Shown one piece after another: positions 21,025 to 29,953 of a stretch of DNA of 64,000 nt. The stretch's first letter is position 1; each line of letters begins with the position of its first letter. Under the pieces are notes generated by a model that worked only from the letters and a program-made list of their open reading frames with translations, did no database searches and was not told the origin of the DNA. The position numbers were made by a program, and so were the translations under genes. Source of the stretch: Pseudomonas hormoni (GTDB lineage Bacteria; Pseudomonadota; Gammaproteobacteria; Pseudomonadales; Pseudomonadaceae); contig NZ_CP075566.1 in NCBI RefSeq assembly GCF_018502625.1, positions 2,051,001 to 2,115,000 on the forward strand, written 5' to 3'.

Positions 21025-22086
21025 ATGAAAACACTGGCCAAACTCCCCGTCACCATCGTTACCGGCTTCCTCGGCTCGGGCAAAACCACCTTGCTGCGGC
21101 ACATGCTCGACAACGCTCAGGGCCGCCGCATCGCGGTGATCGTCAACGAGTTCGGCGAACTGGGCATCGACGGCGAAATCCTCAAGCAATGCTCCATCGG
21201 TTGCACCGAAGAAGAAGCCAGCGGCCGGGTCTACGAACTGGCCAACGGCTGCCTGTGCTGCACCGTCCAGGAAGAATTCTTCCCGGTGATGCGCGAACTC
21301 GTCGCTCGTCGCGGCGACCTTGACCACATCCTGATCGAAACCTCTGGCCTGGCCCTGCCAAAGCCTTTGGTTCAAGCCTTCCAGTGGCCGGAAATCCGCA
21401 GCGCCTGCACCGTGGACGCGGTCATCACCGTGGTCGACAGCCCGGCCGTTGCCGCGGGTACTTTCGCCGCCTTCCCGGACCAGGTCGACGCCCAGCGCAA
21501 ACTCGACCCGAACCTGGACCACGAATCGCCCCTGCACGAACTGTTCGCCGACCAACTGGCCAGCGCCGACCTGGTGATTCTCAACAAGGCCGACCTGATC
21601 AGCCCGGAAGACCTGGCCCGCGTACGCCTGGAAGTCGCCGAAGAACTGCCGCCGGCGGTGAAAGTCATCGAAGCCAGCAGCGGTCGCCTGCCACTGGACG
21701 TACTGATCGGCCTCGGTGCCGGTTCCGAAGAACACATCGACAGCCGTCACAGCCATCACGATCACCACCATGAAGGCGAAGATGATCACGATCACGACGC
21801 GTTCGACTCCATTTCCATCGAACTGCCACAAGCCGACGAAAGCCTGCTGCTGGACGCCCTGACCCAATTGGTGGTCAAGCACGGCATTCTGAGGGTCAAG
21901 GGTTTCGCCGCAATCCCGAACAAACCGATGCGTCTGCTGATCCAGGGCGTGGGCACGCGTTTCGACAAGCATTTCGATCGTCAGTGGGGCGCCGATGAAG
22001 CGCGCACCACGCGTCTGGTGTTGATCGGTCAGGAGCTGGACGCCGTGCAACTCGAAGCGCAACTGCGCGCCGCGCTCAGCGTTTAA
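21025..22086 (+). CDS. cobW: CobW, COG0523 metallochaperone GTPase
   Basis: The 353-residue G3E GTPase carries Walker A GFLGSGKT (residues 14-21), the metal-binding CxCC motif Cys76-Leu-Cys78-Cys79 and a His/Asp-rich loop around 231-255 (SRHSHHDHHHEGEDDHDH). CobW proteins are thought to deliver Co(II) to the cobaltochelatase, which fits the next gene, cobN, starting 3 nt later. The ATG at 21025 gives the usual N-terminus. The operon is under riboswitch control. Confidence 0.95.
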   Translation: MKTLAKLPVTIVTGFLGSGKTTLLRHMLDNAQGRRIAVIVNEFGELGIDGEILKQCSIGCTEEEASGRVYELANGCLCCTVQEEFFPVMRELVARRGDLDHILIETSGLALPKPLVQAFQWPEIRSACTVDAVITVVDSPAVAAGTFAAFPDQVDAQRKLDPNLDHESPLHELFADQLASADLVILNKADLISPEDLARVRLEVAEELPPAVKVIEASSGRLPLDVLIGLGAGSEEHIDSRHSHHDHHHEGEDDHDHDAFDSISIELPQADESLLLDALTQLVVKHGILRVKGFAAIPNKPMRLLIQGVGTRFDKHFDRQWGADEARTTRLVLIGQELDAVQLEAQLRAALSV

Positions 22087-22089
22087 CCC

Positions 22090-25000
22090 ATGCACCTGCT
22101 CAGGACCCAGCCCGGCGGTTTCGTGTCGGACGACAACATTGCCGACCTTGGACAAACCCCCGCCGAGCTGGTGATCCTGTGCAGCGGCGACTCCAGCCTG
22201 GCGCTGCTCGCCGAAGCGGCGCAGCAGTTGCCGGACGATTACCCGAGCATGCGTCTGGCCAACCCGATGCAGGTACAAAACCACGCGTCGGTCGACCTGT
22301 ATGTCGATGAAGTGCTGCGCCACGCCAAGGTGATTTTGATCTCGTTGCACGGCGGCATCGCTTATTGGCGTTACGGCGTCGAGCGTCTGGTCGAGCTTTC
22401 GCAGCGCGGCGTGCAGCTGATTCTGGTGCCCGGCGATGATCGTCCGGACCCGGAGCTCAGCGACCTGAGCACGGTGATGCCTGAAGACCGCGATCGGCTC
22501 TGGCATTACCTGCGCCAGGGCGGCATGGCCAACGCCCTCGACCTGTTTCGCTGCCTGGCCAATCGCTGGCTGGATCGCGACTATGCCTGGGCCGAGCCAC
22601 AAACCCTGCCGCGCACCGCGATCTACCACCCGCAAAAAAGCCCCGCCGCATTGAGTGATTGGCAAGCCGACTGGCAAGCCGGTCAACCGGTGGCGGCGGT
22701 GCTGTTTTACCGCTCGCATTTGCAGGCGGCGAACACCGCGTTCATCGATGTTTTCTGCCAGCGTTTGCAAGCGGCGGGGTTGAACCCCTTGCCGATTGCC
22801 GTGGCCAGTTTGAAAGAGCCCGGCTGCCTGACGGTGGTCGAGGACTGGTTGGATGAGGTCGAAGCAGGGGTGATTCTCAACACCACTGGTTTCGCCCAAT
22901 CCAGCCCAGAAGCGCCGCATTTACGACCGTTTCGCCGTAATATCCCGGTGATCCAGGCCATCTGCGCCCAGGACAACGAACCGGGTTGGCGTGCCAGCGA
23001 ACAGGGCCTCGGCCCGCGGGATCTGGCGATGCACATCGCGCTGCCGGAACTGGACGGGCGGATCATCAGCCGCCCAATCAGCTTCAAGGACCTGGCGTGG
23101 CGCAGCGAACGCAGTCAGTCCGATGTGGTCTGCTACCGGCCACAACCGGAACGCATGGATTTTGTCGCCGAACTGGCGCGACGCTGGATCGATCTGGCGC
23201 GGGTGCCGAACAGCGAAAAACGCATCGCCCTGATCCTCGCCAATTACCCGACCCGTGACGGCCGCATCGGCAATGGCGTGGGCCTCGATACCCCTGCCGC
23301 AGCGTTGAACATCCTCCGCGCGTTGCACGCAGAAGGTTATCCGCTGCCCGCCGAGCTCCCGGACAGCGGCACCGCGTTGATCCAGCAATTGCTCGGTGGT
23401 GTCAGCAACGACCTCGACACCCTCGACCAGCGTCCGTGTCATCAAAGCCTGGCGCTGGACGACTACAACTCGATGTTCGACGCCTTGCCCGAGGCCAACC
23501 GCCAAGCCGTGCTGGAGCGCTGGGGCGCGGCCGAAAGCGATCCGATGTTCCGCGGCGGACGGATGATGATTGCCGGGCTGCGTTTCGGCCTGACCTTCAT
23601 CGGCATTCAACCGGCGCGCGGGTATCAGGTTGATCCGAGCGCGGTCTATCACGACCCGGACCTGGTGCCGCCCCACGGCTATCTGGCGTTCTACTTCTGG
23701 TTGCGCAACACCTACGGTGCTCACGGCGTGATCCACGTCGGCAAGCACGGCAACCTCGAATGGCTGCCGGGCAAAGGCGTCGGGCTGTCGGAGAACTGCT
23801 GGCCGGACGCGTTGCTCGGGCCGCTGCCGAACATCTATCCGTTTATCGTCAACGATCCGGGCGAGGGCGCCCAGGCCAAGCGTCGCACCCAGGCGGTGAT
23901 CATCGATCACCTGATGCCACCGCTGACCCGCGCCGAAACTTACGGCCCGCTGCGCAACCTTGAGTTGCTGGCCGACGAATATTACGAAGCGCAATTGCTT
24001 GATCCGCGTCGCGCCCGGGAGTTGCAGCGTGACATCCTGCAACTGGTGCGCGACACGCACATCGACCGCGAGCTGCAACTGGACGAGAAGCTCGACAGCG
24101 ATGCCGATGCGGCGATCTGGTTGCCGCGCCTCGACACTTACCTGTGCGATTTGAAAGAGTCGCAGATCCGTGACGGCCTGCACATCTTTGGCGAGTCGCC
24201 GACCGGACGGTTGCGCATCGATACGTTGCTGGCGCTGTTGCGCATTCCCCGTGGCGATGGCCGTGGGGCGCAATCGAGTCTGTTGCGGGCGTTGGCCAAG
24301 GCCTTTGAATTGGGTTTCGATCCGCTGGATTGTGCGTTGTCCGAGCCTTGGGTTGGGCCTCGGCCGGATGCCTTGTCAGCGATCAGCGATGAACTTTGGC
24401 GCACCGCAGGCGATACCCGCGAACGCCTGGAACTGTTCGCCGCGCAACTGATCTCGCAGACTTTGAACCCCAACCTCCAACCCGGTGGGAACGAGCCTTT
24501 GTGGCGAGGGAGCTTGCTCCCGCTGGTTCGCGAAGCGGACCCGGAAAATGGGACTGCTGCGCAGTCCAGCGAGAGCAAGCTCCCTCGCCACAAAAGCCTG
24601 CTCCCACAGGAGGCGAGTTGGGATGAGGTTGGCGCCATCCTCGACAACCTGCACGAATTGGTCGCGCCGCGACTGGACGCCTGCGGCCCGGCTGAAATGC
24701 GCGGTCTGCTCGACGCCCTCAGCGGTCGTTTCGTTCCGGCCGGCCCTAGCGGCGCGCCAAGTCGCGGTCGCCTGGACGTGCTGCCGACCGGGCGCAATTT
24801 CTATTCGGTGGACGTGCGCAACCTGCCGACCACCACTGCGTGGCGCATCGGTTTCCAGTCGGCGAACCTGATTCTTGAGCGGCACTTGCAGGATAACGGT
24901 GATCACCTGCGTCAGCTCGGCCTGTCGGTCTGGGGCACTGCGACCATGCGCACCGGCGGCGATGACATCGCGCAAGCCATGGCGCTGATGGGCGTGCGCC

Positions 25001-25983
25001 CGGTCTGGGCGACGGGCAGTCAGCGCGTCGATGATTTTGAGATTCTGCCGCTGAGTCTGCTGGACCGTCCGCGGGTCGACGTGACCTTGCGCGTGTCCGG
25101 TTTTTTCCGTGATGCGTTTGCCAACCTGATCCGTCTGTTCGACGCCGCCGTGCAAGCGGTCGCCGCGCTGGATGAGCCGGACGATCTCAATCCATTGGCC
25201 GCCAAGGTTCGCGCCGAGCGTGAAACGCTGCTGCAATCGGGGCTCGATGAGGAGGCGGCCAGGCGTCAGGCCGGTTGGCGCATCTTCGGTGCCAAACCCG
25301 GCGCTTATGGCGCGGGTGTGCAAGGCGCCATTGACGGGCGTCTGTGGCAAAGCCGCGAGGACCTGGCCGAGGTGTACCTGAACTGGGGCGGCTACGCTTA
25401 CGGCGGCTCCGACGAAGGCACCACCGCCCGCGAACAGTTCGCCCAACGCCTGAGCCAGGTTCAGGCCGTGCTGCAAAACCAGGATAACCGCGAGCATGAC
25501 TTGCTCGATTCCAACGACTATTACCAGTTCCAGGGCGGCATGCTCGCCGCCGTGGAAAGCCTGAGCGGCGAAACGGCCGCCAGCTACCATGGCGATCACA
25601 GTCAGCCGGACCTGCCGAAGATTCGCACGTTGAAGGAAGAGCTGAACCGGGTGATACGCTCGCGGGCGGCCAATCCGAAGTGGATCGACGGCGTGAAGCG
25701 CCACGGCTACAAAGGCGCGTTTGAACTGGCGGCCACGGTCGATAACCTGTTTGCCTTCGACGCGACGACGCAGTTGATCGACGATCACCAGTACGCGTTG
25801 CTGGCGGATGCGTATTTGCTGGACCCGGCGACGCGGGAGTTTGTGCGCGAACATAATCCGCATGCCTTGCGCGACATGACCGAGCGCATGCTGGAAGCGC
25901 AGCAGCGCGGGATGTGGAAGGAACCGGGCGAGTACCGCGAGGCGCTGGAGAATTTGTTGCTGGATATAGAAGAAGACAGCTGA
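22090..25983 (+). CDS. cobN: Cobaltochelatase large subunit CobN, with in-frame REPIN
   Basis: The 1297-residue large subunit inserts Co(II) into hydrogenobyrinic acid a,c-diamide with two AAA+/VWA partner subunits. The family blocks are recognisable, e.g. HGYLAFYFWLRNTYGAHGVI, HVGKHGNLEWLPGKGV, TGRNFYSVDVRNLPTTTAW and NWGGYAYGG. Unusually, a REPIN at 24498-24595 is read in frame and adds roughly 35-45 residues (about 803-840, PLWRGSLLPLVREADPENGT and following). This accounts for a length above the roughly 1250 usual for Pseudomonas CobN. The surrounding frame is intact on both sides, so the protein is probably still made, with the insert in a surface loop. Confidence 0.93.
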   Translation: MHLLRTQPGGFVSDDNIADLGQTPAELVILCSGDSSLALLAEAAQQLPDDYPSMRLANPMQVQNHASVDLYVDEVLRHAKVILISLHGGIAYWRYGVERLVELSQRGVQLILVPGDDRPDPELSDLSTVMPEDRDRLWHYLRQGGMANALDLFRCLANRWLDRDYAWAEPQTLPRTAIYHPQKSPAALSDWQADWQAGQPVAAVLFYRSHLQAANTAFIDVFCQRLQAAGLNPLPIAVASLKEPGCLTVVEDWLDEVEAGVILNTTGFAQSSPEAPHLRPFRRNIPVIQAICAQDNEPGWRASEQGLGPRDLAMHIALPELDGRIISRPISFKDLAWRSERSQSDVVCYRPQPERMDFVAELARRWIDLARVPNSEKRIALILANYPTRDGRIGNGVGLDTPAAALNILRALHAEGYPLPAELPDSGTALIQQLLGGVSNDLDTLDQRPCHQSLALDDYNSMFDALPEANRQAVLERWGAAESDPMFRGGRMMIAGLRFGLTFIGIQPARGYQVDPSAVYHDPDLVPPHGYLAFYFWLRNTYGAHGVIHVGKHGNLEWLPGKGVGLSENCWPDALLGPLPNIYPFIVNDPGEGAQAKRRTQAVIIDHLMPPLTRAETYGPLRNLELLADEYYEAQLLDPRRARELQRDILQLVRDTHIDRELQLDEKLDSDADAAIWLPRLDTYLCDLKESQIRDGLHIFGESPTGRLRIDTLLALLRIPRGDGRGAQSSLLRALAKAFELGFDPLDCALSEPWVGPRPDALSAISDELWRTAGDTRERLELFAAQLISQTLNPNLQPGGNEPLWRGSLLPLVREADPENGTAAQSSESKLPRHKSLLPQEASWDEVGAILDNLHELVAPRLDACGPAEMRGLLDALSGRFVPAGPSGAPSRGRLDVLPTGRNFYSVDVRNLPTTTAWRIGFQSANLILERHLQDNGDHLRQLGLSVWGTATMRTGGDDIAQAMALMGVRPVWATGSQRVDDFEILPLSLLDRPRVDVTLRVSGFFRDAFANLIRLFDAAVQAVAALDEPDDLNPLAAKVRAERETLLQSGLDEEAARRQAGWRIFGAKPGAYGAGVQGAIDGRLWQSREDLAEVYLNWGGYAYGGSDEGTTAREQFAQRLSQVQAVLQNQDNREHDLLDSNDYYQFQGGMLAAVESLSGETAASYHGDHSQPDLPKIRTLKEELNRVIRSRAANPKWIDGVKRHGYKGAFELAATVDNLFAFDATTQLIDDHQYALLADAYLLDPATREFVREHNPHALRDMTERMLEAQQRGMWKEPGEYREALENLLLDIEEDS
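24498..24595. repeat. REPIN inside the cobN coding sequence
   Basis: Arms TTTGTGGCGAGGGAGCTTGC and GCAAGCTCCCTCGCCACAAA have the same sequence as the intergenic GTGGCGAGGGAGC-family REPINs, with an inner pair GACTGCTGCGCAGTC. It is the only REP-type element seen inside a gene in this window, and it preserves the cobN frame. Confidence 0.93.
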
Positions 25984-25998
25984 TGCAAACCGGGAACC

Positions 25999-26133
25999 CT
26001 GTGGCGAGGGAGCTTGCTCCCGCTCGGCTGCGAGGCAGTCGTAAAACCTGAGAACGCGGTGTGCCTGACAGAATGTGCTTTCAGGTATTGGGGCTGCTGC
26101 GCAGCCCAGCGGGAGCAAGCTCCCTCGCCACAG
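25999..26133. repeat. REPIN, GTGGCGAGGGAGC family
   Basis: A 135-bp element lies between cobN and the chelatase ATPase gene, with arms CTGTGGCGAGGGAGC and complement. Its inner 63 nt match the complement of the element at 50924 with only two differences. It lies inside the presumed operon, so it could influence relative expression of cobN and chlID. Confidence 0.92.
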
Positions 26134-26164
26134 AGTAATCACCGACCATGAGTGAGTATTGAAG

Positions 26165-27163
26165 ATGACCGACACCCCGCATTTCCCCTTATCCGCCGTG
26201 GTCGGCGCCGACGACTTGAAACTCGCCCTGTACCTCACCGCCATCGACCCGAAAATCGGCGGCGTGCTGATCGAAGGTCCGCGCGGCATGGCCAAATCCA
26301 CCCTGGCCCGGGGTCTCGCGGACCTGCTCGCCAGCGGTCAGTTCGTCACCTTGCCGCTCGGTGCCACGGAAGAACGCCTGGTCGGCACCCTCGACCTCGA
26401 CGCGGCCCTGAGCGAAGGTCGCGCACAGTTTTCTCCCGGCGTATTGGCCAAGGCGGACGGCGGTGTGCTGTACGTCGATGAAGTCAATCTGCTGCCCGAT
26501 CACCTCGTGGACCTGCTGCTCGATGTCGCCGCCAGCGGCACCAACCTGATCGAGCGCGATGGCATATCCCATCGGCATTCGGCGAAGTTCGTGCTGATTG
26601 GCACGATGAACCCGGAGGAGGGTGAGCTGCGCCCGCAACTGCTCGACCGCTTTGGCTTGAACGTGGCGCTCGGTGGCCATACCGCGCCGGCCCAACGGTG
26701 TCAGATCATTCGCCGGCGTCTGGATTTCGACAGCGATCCGCAACGATTCTGCACCGAGTGGGAGAGCCAGCAGCAGTCGCTGCGTGAACGCTGTGAGACC
26801 GCGCGCAGCACACTGGCGAGCATCCCCCTCGACGATGAAGCGCTGGCACAGATTACCCAGCGCTGTTTCACCGCCGGTGTCGATGGCCTGCGCGCCGATC
26901 TGGTCTGGCTGCGTGCCGCCCGCGCCCATGCGGCGTGGCGAGGGGCGAGCGCCATTGCCGAGGAGGATATCGACGCGGTGGCCGAATTCGCCCTGCGTCA
27001 TCGTCGCCGCGAACAATCGCCTCCGGCACCACAACAGGCCCAGCAACCCTCACCACAACAGTCCAGCCCGAGTGAAGGCCAGGGCCAGTGGGGTGAAATG
27101 CCTGCCCAGGCGCTGCCGGTCGGTGCCCGACGTGAAGTGCCGATCTGGCCAAAAAAGCCCTAG
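26165..27163 (+). CDS. ChlI-like AAA+ ATPase, small cobaltochelatase subunit
   Basis: The zero-frame product has 332 residues and is a magnesium-chelatase-type AAA+ ATPase: Walker A GPRGMAKST (about residues 40-48), Walker B VLYVDEVNLL, a sensor with GTMNPEEGELRPQLLDRF, and a C-terminal Pro/Gln-rich linker. Placed after cobN it should power cobalt insertion together with a ChlD-like partner. ATG at 26165 is chosen over the TTG at 26159. The 3' end carries A_AAA_AAG at 27151-27157 followed by CCC TAG and a strong stem-loop. Ribosomes that slip -1 there would continue into the VWA frame and make a 554-residue fused medium subunit. Confidence 0.88.
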   Translation: MTDTPHFPLSAVVGADDLKLALYLTAIDPKIGGVLIEGPRGMAKSTLARGLADLLASGQFVTLPLGATEERLVGTLDLDAALSEGRAQFSPGVLAKADGGVLYVDEVNLLPDHLVDLLLDVAASGTNLIERDGISHRHSAKFVLIGTMNPEEGELRPQLLDRFGLNVALGGHTAPAQRCQIIRRRLDFDSDPQRFCTEWESQQQSLRERCETARSTLASIPLDDEALAQITQRCFTAGVDGLRADLVWLRAARAHAAWRGASAIAEEDIDAVAEFALRHRRREQSPPAPQQAQQPSPQQSSPSEGQGQWGEMPAQALPVGARREVPIWPKKP

Positions 27164-27198
27164 GCATTCGCCCTCGATCTGATGCGGGGGCGAATGCC
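27151..27198 (+). other. Probable -1 programmed ribosomal frameshift signal
   Basis: The heptamer A_AAA_AAG (27151-27157) is in the correct phase with the ATPase frame (CCA AAA AAG CCC TAG). After a 5-nt spacer, GGCATTCGCCC (27163-27173) pairs perfectly with GGGCGAATGCC (27188-27198), an 11-bp GC-rich stem. A -1 shift enters exactly the frame of the downstream VWA domain. Slippery site, phase, spacing, stem and a nearby zero-frame stop all match the dnaX-type arrangement. Confidence 0.85.
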
Positions 27199-27828
27199 AG
27201 ACCCCGCGCCGGACACCTGGCCAACGGCAAACAGGGTAAACGTCAGGCTGCGCGCAGCGGCTCGATCAACTGGCCCGGCACCTTGCTCAATGGCCGTCCT
27301 CGTCAACGCCAGGATGTGTTGTTTCATTTGCGCACCCGCTCGCCCCACGAACTGTGGCTGGTGATCGTCGACGCTTCGGCCTCGACGCGCCGGCACCAGG
27401 CATTGAGCGATGCCAAGGGCTTGCTGGCGCAGCTGTTCGACGACGCTTATCGCCAACGCGCGCGCCTGGCGTTGTTGACGGCCAGCGGTCATGCACCCAC
27501 GTGGCAAGTGCAGGGCTTGAAAGCATCCACCGGTTTACGCCACTGGCTCGATGGCCTCGGCGCGGGCGGTGGCACGCCGTTGCTGGCGGCGCTTGGCGAG
27601 GCGGGACGATGGCTCGCGGCACGACAAAAACGCTTTCCGGCGGAACAGCAGCGGTTGTTGCTGGTGACGGATGGGCGATTGAAGGAGTGGTCGAGGTTGC
27701 CGGCGCTGGAGTGTCCGGGGTTGCTGATTGATATTGAGCGTGGGCCGATTCGGTTGGGTCGGGCGCAGCAGTTGGCGGCAGAGCTACAGGCGGATTATCG
27801 GCATATCGATGAGTTGCTGTCGATCTGA
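27157..27828 (+). CDS. ChlD-like VWA domain, expressed as -1 frameshift extension
   Basis: This frame encodes 223 residues: a basic linker (RPRSDAGANARPRAGHLANG) and a von Willebrand A domain with the MIDAS residues DASAS, the Thr in GGGTPL and the Asp in LLVTDGR. Together these are typical of ChlD/CobT medium chelatase subunits. The frame is closed by TGA at 27133 and has no ATG or GTG before the VWA core; only CTG 27145 or TTG 27283 could serve, and TTG 27283 would drop most of the basic linker. The preceding -1 slippery site and stem-loop therefore suggest expression as a fusion to the ATPase (331 + 223 residues). Annotators may label it a separate VWA gene or a pseudogene. Confidence 0.82.
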   Translation, partial: ALGIRPRSDAGANARPRAGHLANGKQGKRQAARSGSINWPGTLLNGRPRQRQDVLFHLRTRSPHELWLVIVDASASTRRHQALSDAKGLLAQLFDDAYRQRARLALLTASGHAPTWQVQGLKASTGLRHWLDGLGAGGGTPLLAALGEAGRWLAARQKRFPAEQQRLLLVTDGRLKEWSRLPALECPGLLIDIERGPIRLGRAQQLAAELQADYRHIDELLSI

Positions 27829-27853
27829 GAGTTGCCGCGTCTCAAAGGGCCTC

Positions 27854-27943
27854 ATCGCGGGCAAGCCCGCTCCCACAGAGTTTGTGTATTGATCAATAAT
27901 TTGCGAACGACATAAACCCTGTGGGAGCGGGCTTGCCCGCGAT
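27854..27943. repeat. REP doublet, TGTGGGAGCGGGC family
   Basis: Inverted arms ATCGCGGGCAAGCCCGCTCC and complement lie about 26 nt after the chlD stop. This third REP family recurs at 36130, 47669, 49843 and 59790. Confidence 0.85.
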
Positions 27944-28026
27944 AGCATCCACTCGGTTACAGCATTGCCCCCAAGTCCGCAGCGCTGCCCTATGCTCTGA
28001 AAGCAAGCCATTCACAGGAGTGAAGC

Positions 28027-29673
28027 ATGCGTGTTCTCGCCACAAACAGTCAGGACGATTTCCGCGTCAAAGCCTACGCCGGCACCAACGGCGTGCTGCT
28101 GGCCATGGACCTGGCCGAATCCCGTCGCACAGGCCTGCTGGGTTTTGCCATCGAAAAACAGCAGGGCAGCAAGCCTTGGTTGTTCCTGTTCAACAGCCTG
28201 ACGTTCCCCGACAAGGCGCATACGTTCCCGCAGTTTCACGCCACCCCGAGCGACCTCGCGCCGCTGCAGAAATTTCGCTGGGCCGATTACGCGGTCAATC
28301 CGGGGATGACGATCCATTACCGGATTCACCTGGCGTACGGCAGCGCCGATGCACCGCAGCTGGGCGAATACCTGGAAGTGACCGTCACGTCCGACAATGG
28401 TCTGCCGCTACATCAAAGCGTGATCTTCAACCGCGCGGTGGCCGCCAGTCAGGCGTTCCAGCGCAAATTTCCCGAACTCGATGCACTGATCAGTGCCAAC
28501 AAAAACCTGCCCATCGAAGCCTGGCCCGATGCCCCTCGACAATGGCTGGAAAACGGTTTGCTCGGGCGCTTGCTGGGGTTCATCGAGCGGGCGGTGGATG
28601 ATCAGTGGGCGCTGGACATTGCCATTTACGAATACGAGTTGGAGGTGATTGTCGATGCCGTCAATGCGGCGTTCGAACGGGGGGTGAAGGTTCGCGTGCT
28701 GTACCACGCGCAACCCGGCGATGACGACACCGCCATCAACGAAGCCAGCCTGGAAAAAATCCCGGCGGCGAACAAGCGCGGGCGCATCACCCACAACATC
28801 TTCCACAACAAATTCATGGTGCTGAGCCGGGTCGAAGCCGCCGGGCAGCTTCAGCCCGAAGCGGTGCTGTGCGGCAGCACTAACTTCACGCCCAATGGCG
28901 TTTATCGCCAGGCGAACGTGGTGCACGTGCTGGACGATGTCAGCGTCAGCACCAGTTATCTGCGCACTTTCGAGCAAGTCTGGGCGACACCGGCCGACGT
29001 CGGCGCCACCCGGCAATGGATCACGCAACACAACCCGATGGACCCGCAGCAACCGTTGTTTGCGGGCTTCTCACCGCGTTCGGGTCAGGGCGATTTGCGT
29101 GAGTTCGTCGAGATCATCACCGCCGCGAAAAAGGACGTACTGTTCGTCACTGCGTTCGCGTTGCCGGACGACATCCTCAACGCCTTGCTTGGCCAGCCCC
29201 ACGACGACATTTTGCGTTACGGCCTGCAAAACACCGCCAGCCGCATTACCGGTTTCCACGCCGACCGCAGCGCCGAGTTCGCCGCTACCGCGCTGCTCAA
29301 TACCGGGCTGGAGGGCTGGCTTCGCGAGAACATGAAAGGCCAGAAGGGCAACCTGCTGGTGCACACCAAAGCCGTGGTCACCGACTTCACCAGCGACGCG
29401 CCGACGATCATCAGTGGTAGCCACAACCTGAGTGCTGCGGCCAGTAACGGCAACGACGAGAACTACCTGATCGTTCGCGGCGATACCGACCTGGCCGATC
29501 GTTATGGTTTGGAGTTGCTACGGTTCTACGAGCATTACCGCTTTCGTTACTTTGCCAAGAAGCTTGCGCTGAAGCAGGTTCATCCGCTGGTGGTGGATGA
29601 CAGCTGGACCGATGACTATTACGTCGCGGGGGATTTGCGGCAGCTCTCGCGACTTCGTTTCTCCGGGCGTTAG
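28027..29673 (+). CDS. Phospholipase D-like (HKD) family protein
   Basis: The 548-residue protein has two PLD-type half-sites: His260-x-Lys262 followed by GSTNFT, and His446-x-Lys448 (HTKAVVTD) followed by SGSHNLS. The N-terminal 170 residues form a separate domain without a recognised family. PLD-fold enzymes cleave phosphodiester bonds in lipids or nucleic acids. In the first motif the usual Asp is replaced by Ser (HNKFMVLS), while the second is complete. No signal peptide is evident, so a cytosolic nuclease or lipase is possible. The ATG at 28027 follows CAGGAG. It stands alone between REP elements. Confidence 0.78.
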   Translation: MRVLATNSQDDFRVKAYAGTNGVLLAMDLAESRRTGLLGFAIEKQQGSKPWLFLFNSLTFPDKAHTFPQFHATPSDLAPLQKFRWADYAVNPGMTIHYRIHLAYGSADAPQLGEYLEVTVTSDNGLPLHQSVIFNRAVAASQAFQRKFPELDALISANKNLPIEAWPDAPRQWLENGLLGRLLGFIERAVDDQWALDIAIYEYELEVIVDAVNAAFERGVKVRVLYHAQPGDDDTAINEASLEKIPAANKRGRITHNIFHNKFMVLSRVEAAGQLQPEAVLCGSTNFTPNGVYRQANVVHVLDDVSVSTSYLRTFEQVWATPADVGATRQWITQHNPMDPQQPLFAGFSPRSGQGDLREFVEIITAAKKDVLFVTAFALPDDILNALLGQPHDDILRYGLQNTASRITGFHADRSAEFAATALLNTGLEGWLRENMKGQKGNLLVHTKAVVTDFTSDAPTIISGSHNLSAAASNGNDENYLIVRGDTDLADRYGLELLRFYEHYRFRYFAKKLALKQVHPLVVDDSWTDDYYVAGDLRQLSRLRFSGR

Positions 29674-29734
29674 AGGTCCCCTTGTGGGAGCCAATGCTGA
29701 TCACTTAAGCACGCTCTTGGATCATGCATACCTT

Positions 29735-29864
29735 TGTGGCGAGCGAGCTTGCTCGCGCTGGGCTGCGTAGCGGCCCCAAAAATCTGACAACCATCGCCGA
29801 TTTATATGAGTGCTACGCACTCAAGCGGGACGGTGCGGCGATCCGACAAGCTCCCTCGCCACAG
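29735..29864. repeat. Degenerate REPIN, GTGGCGAG family
   Basis: The left arm (TGTGGCGAGCGAGCTTGCTC) and right arm (ACAAGCTCCCTCGCCACA) are recognisable, but the inner palindromes have decayed, which suggests an old copy. Confidence 0.7.
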
Positions 29865-29953
29865 GTTTCTCTGAGTCAAGACTCTCTTAAGTGAACAGCA
29901 TTGCCTTGTTGGAGCGGGCCTTCACCATCACCTCGTTCCCAGGCACTCTCCGA

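Noticed and set aside
20497..22920. An 807-codon frame antisense to cobW and the start of cobN
   Set aside because: It runs through a riboswitch and a REPIN before covering the complement of real genes, so it cannot be a natural gene.
17839..26133. Repeated palindromes considered as a CRISPR array
   Set aside because: The copies are inverted-pair REPINs scattered kilobases apart, with no regular repeat-spacer pattern and no cas genes.
24376..26301. A 641-codon frame antisense to the 3' half of cobN
   Set aside because: It spans two REPINs and mirrors cobN; it is only open because of codon bias.
27136..27828. The VWA frame considered as a broken pseudogene or sequencing error
   Set aside because: The -1 slippery site in phase, 5-nt spacing and perfect downstream stem are too specific to be accidental, although an error cannot be excluded without other strains.
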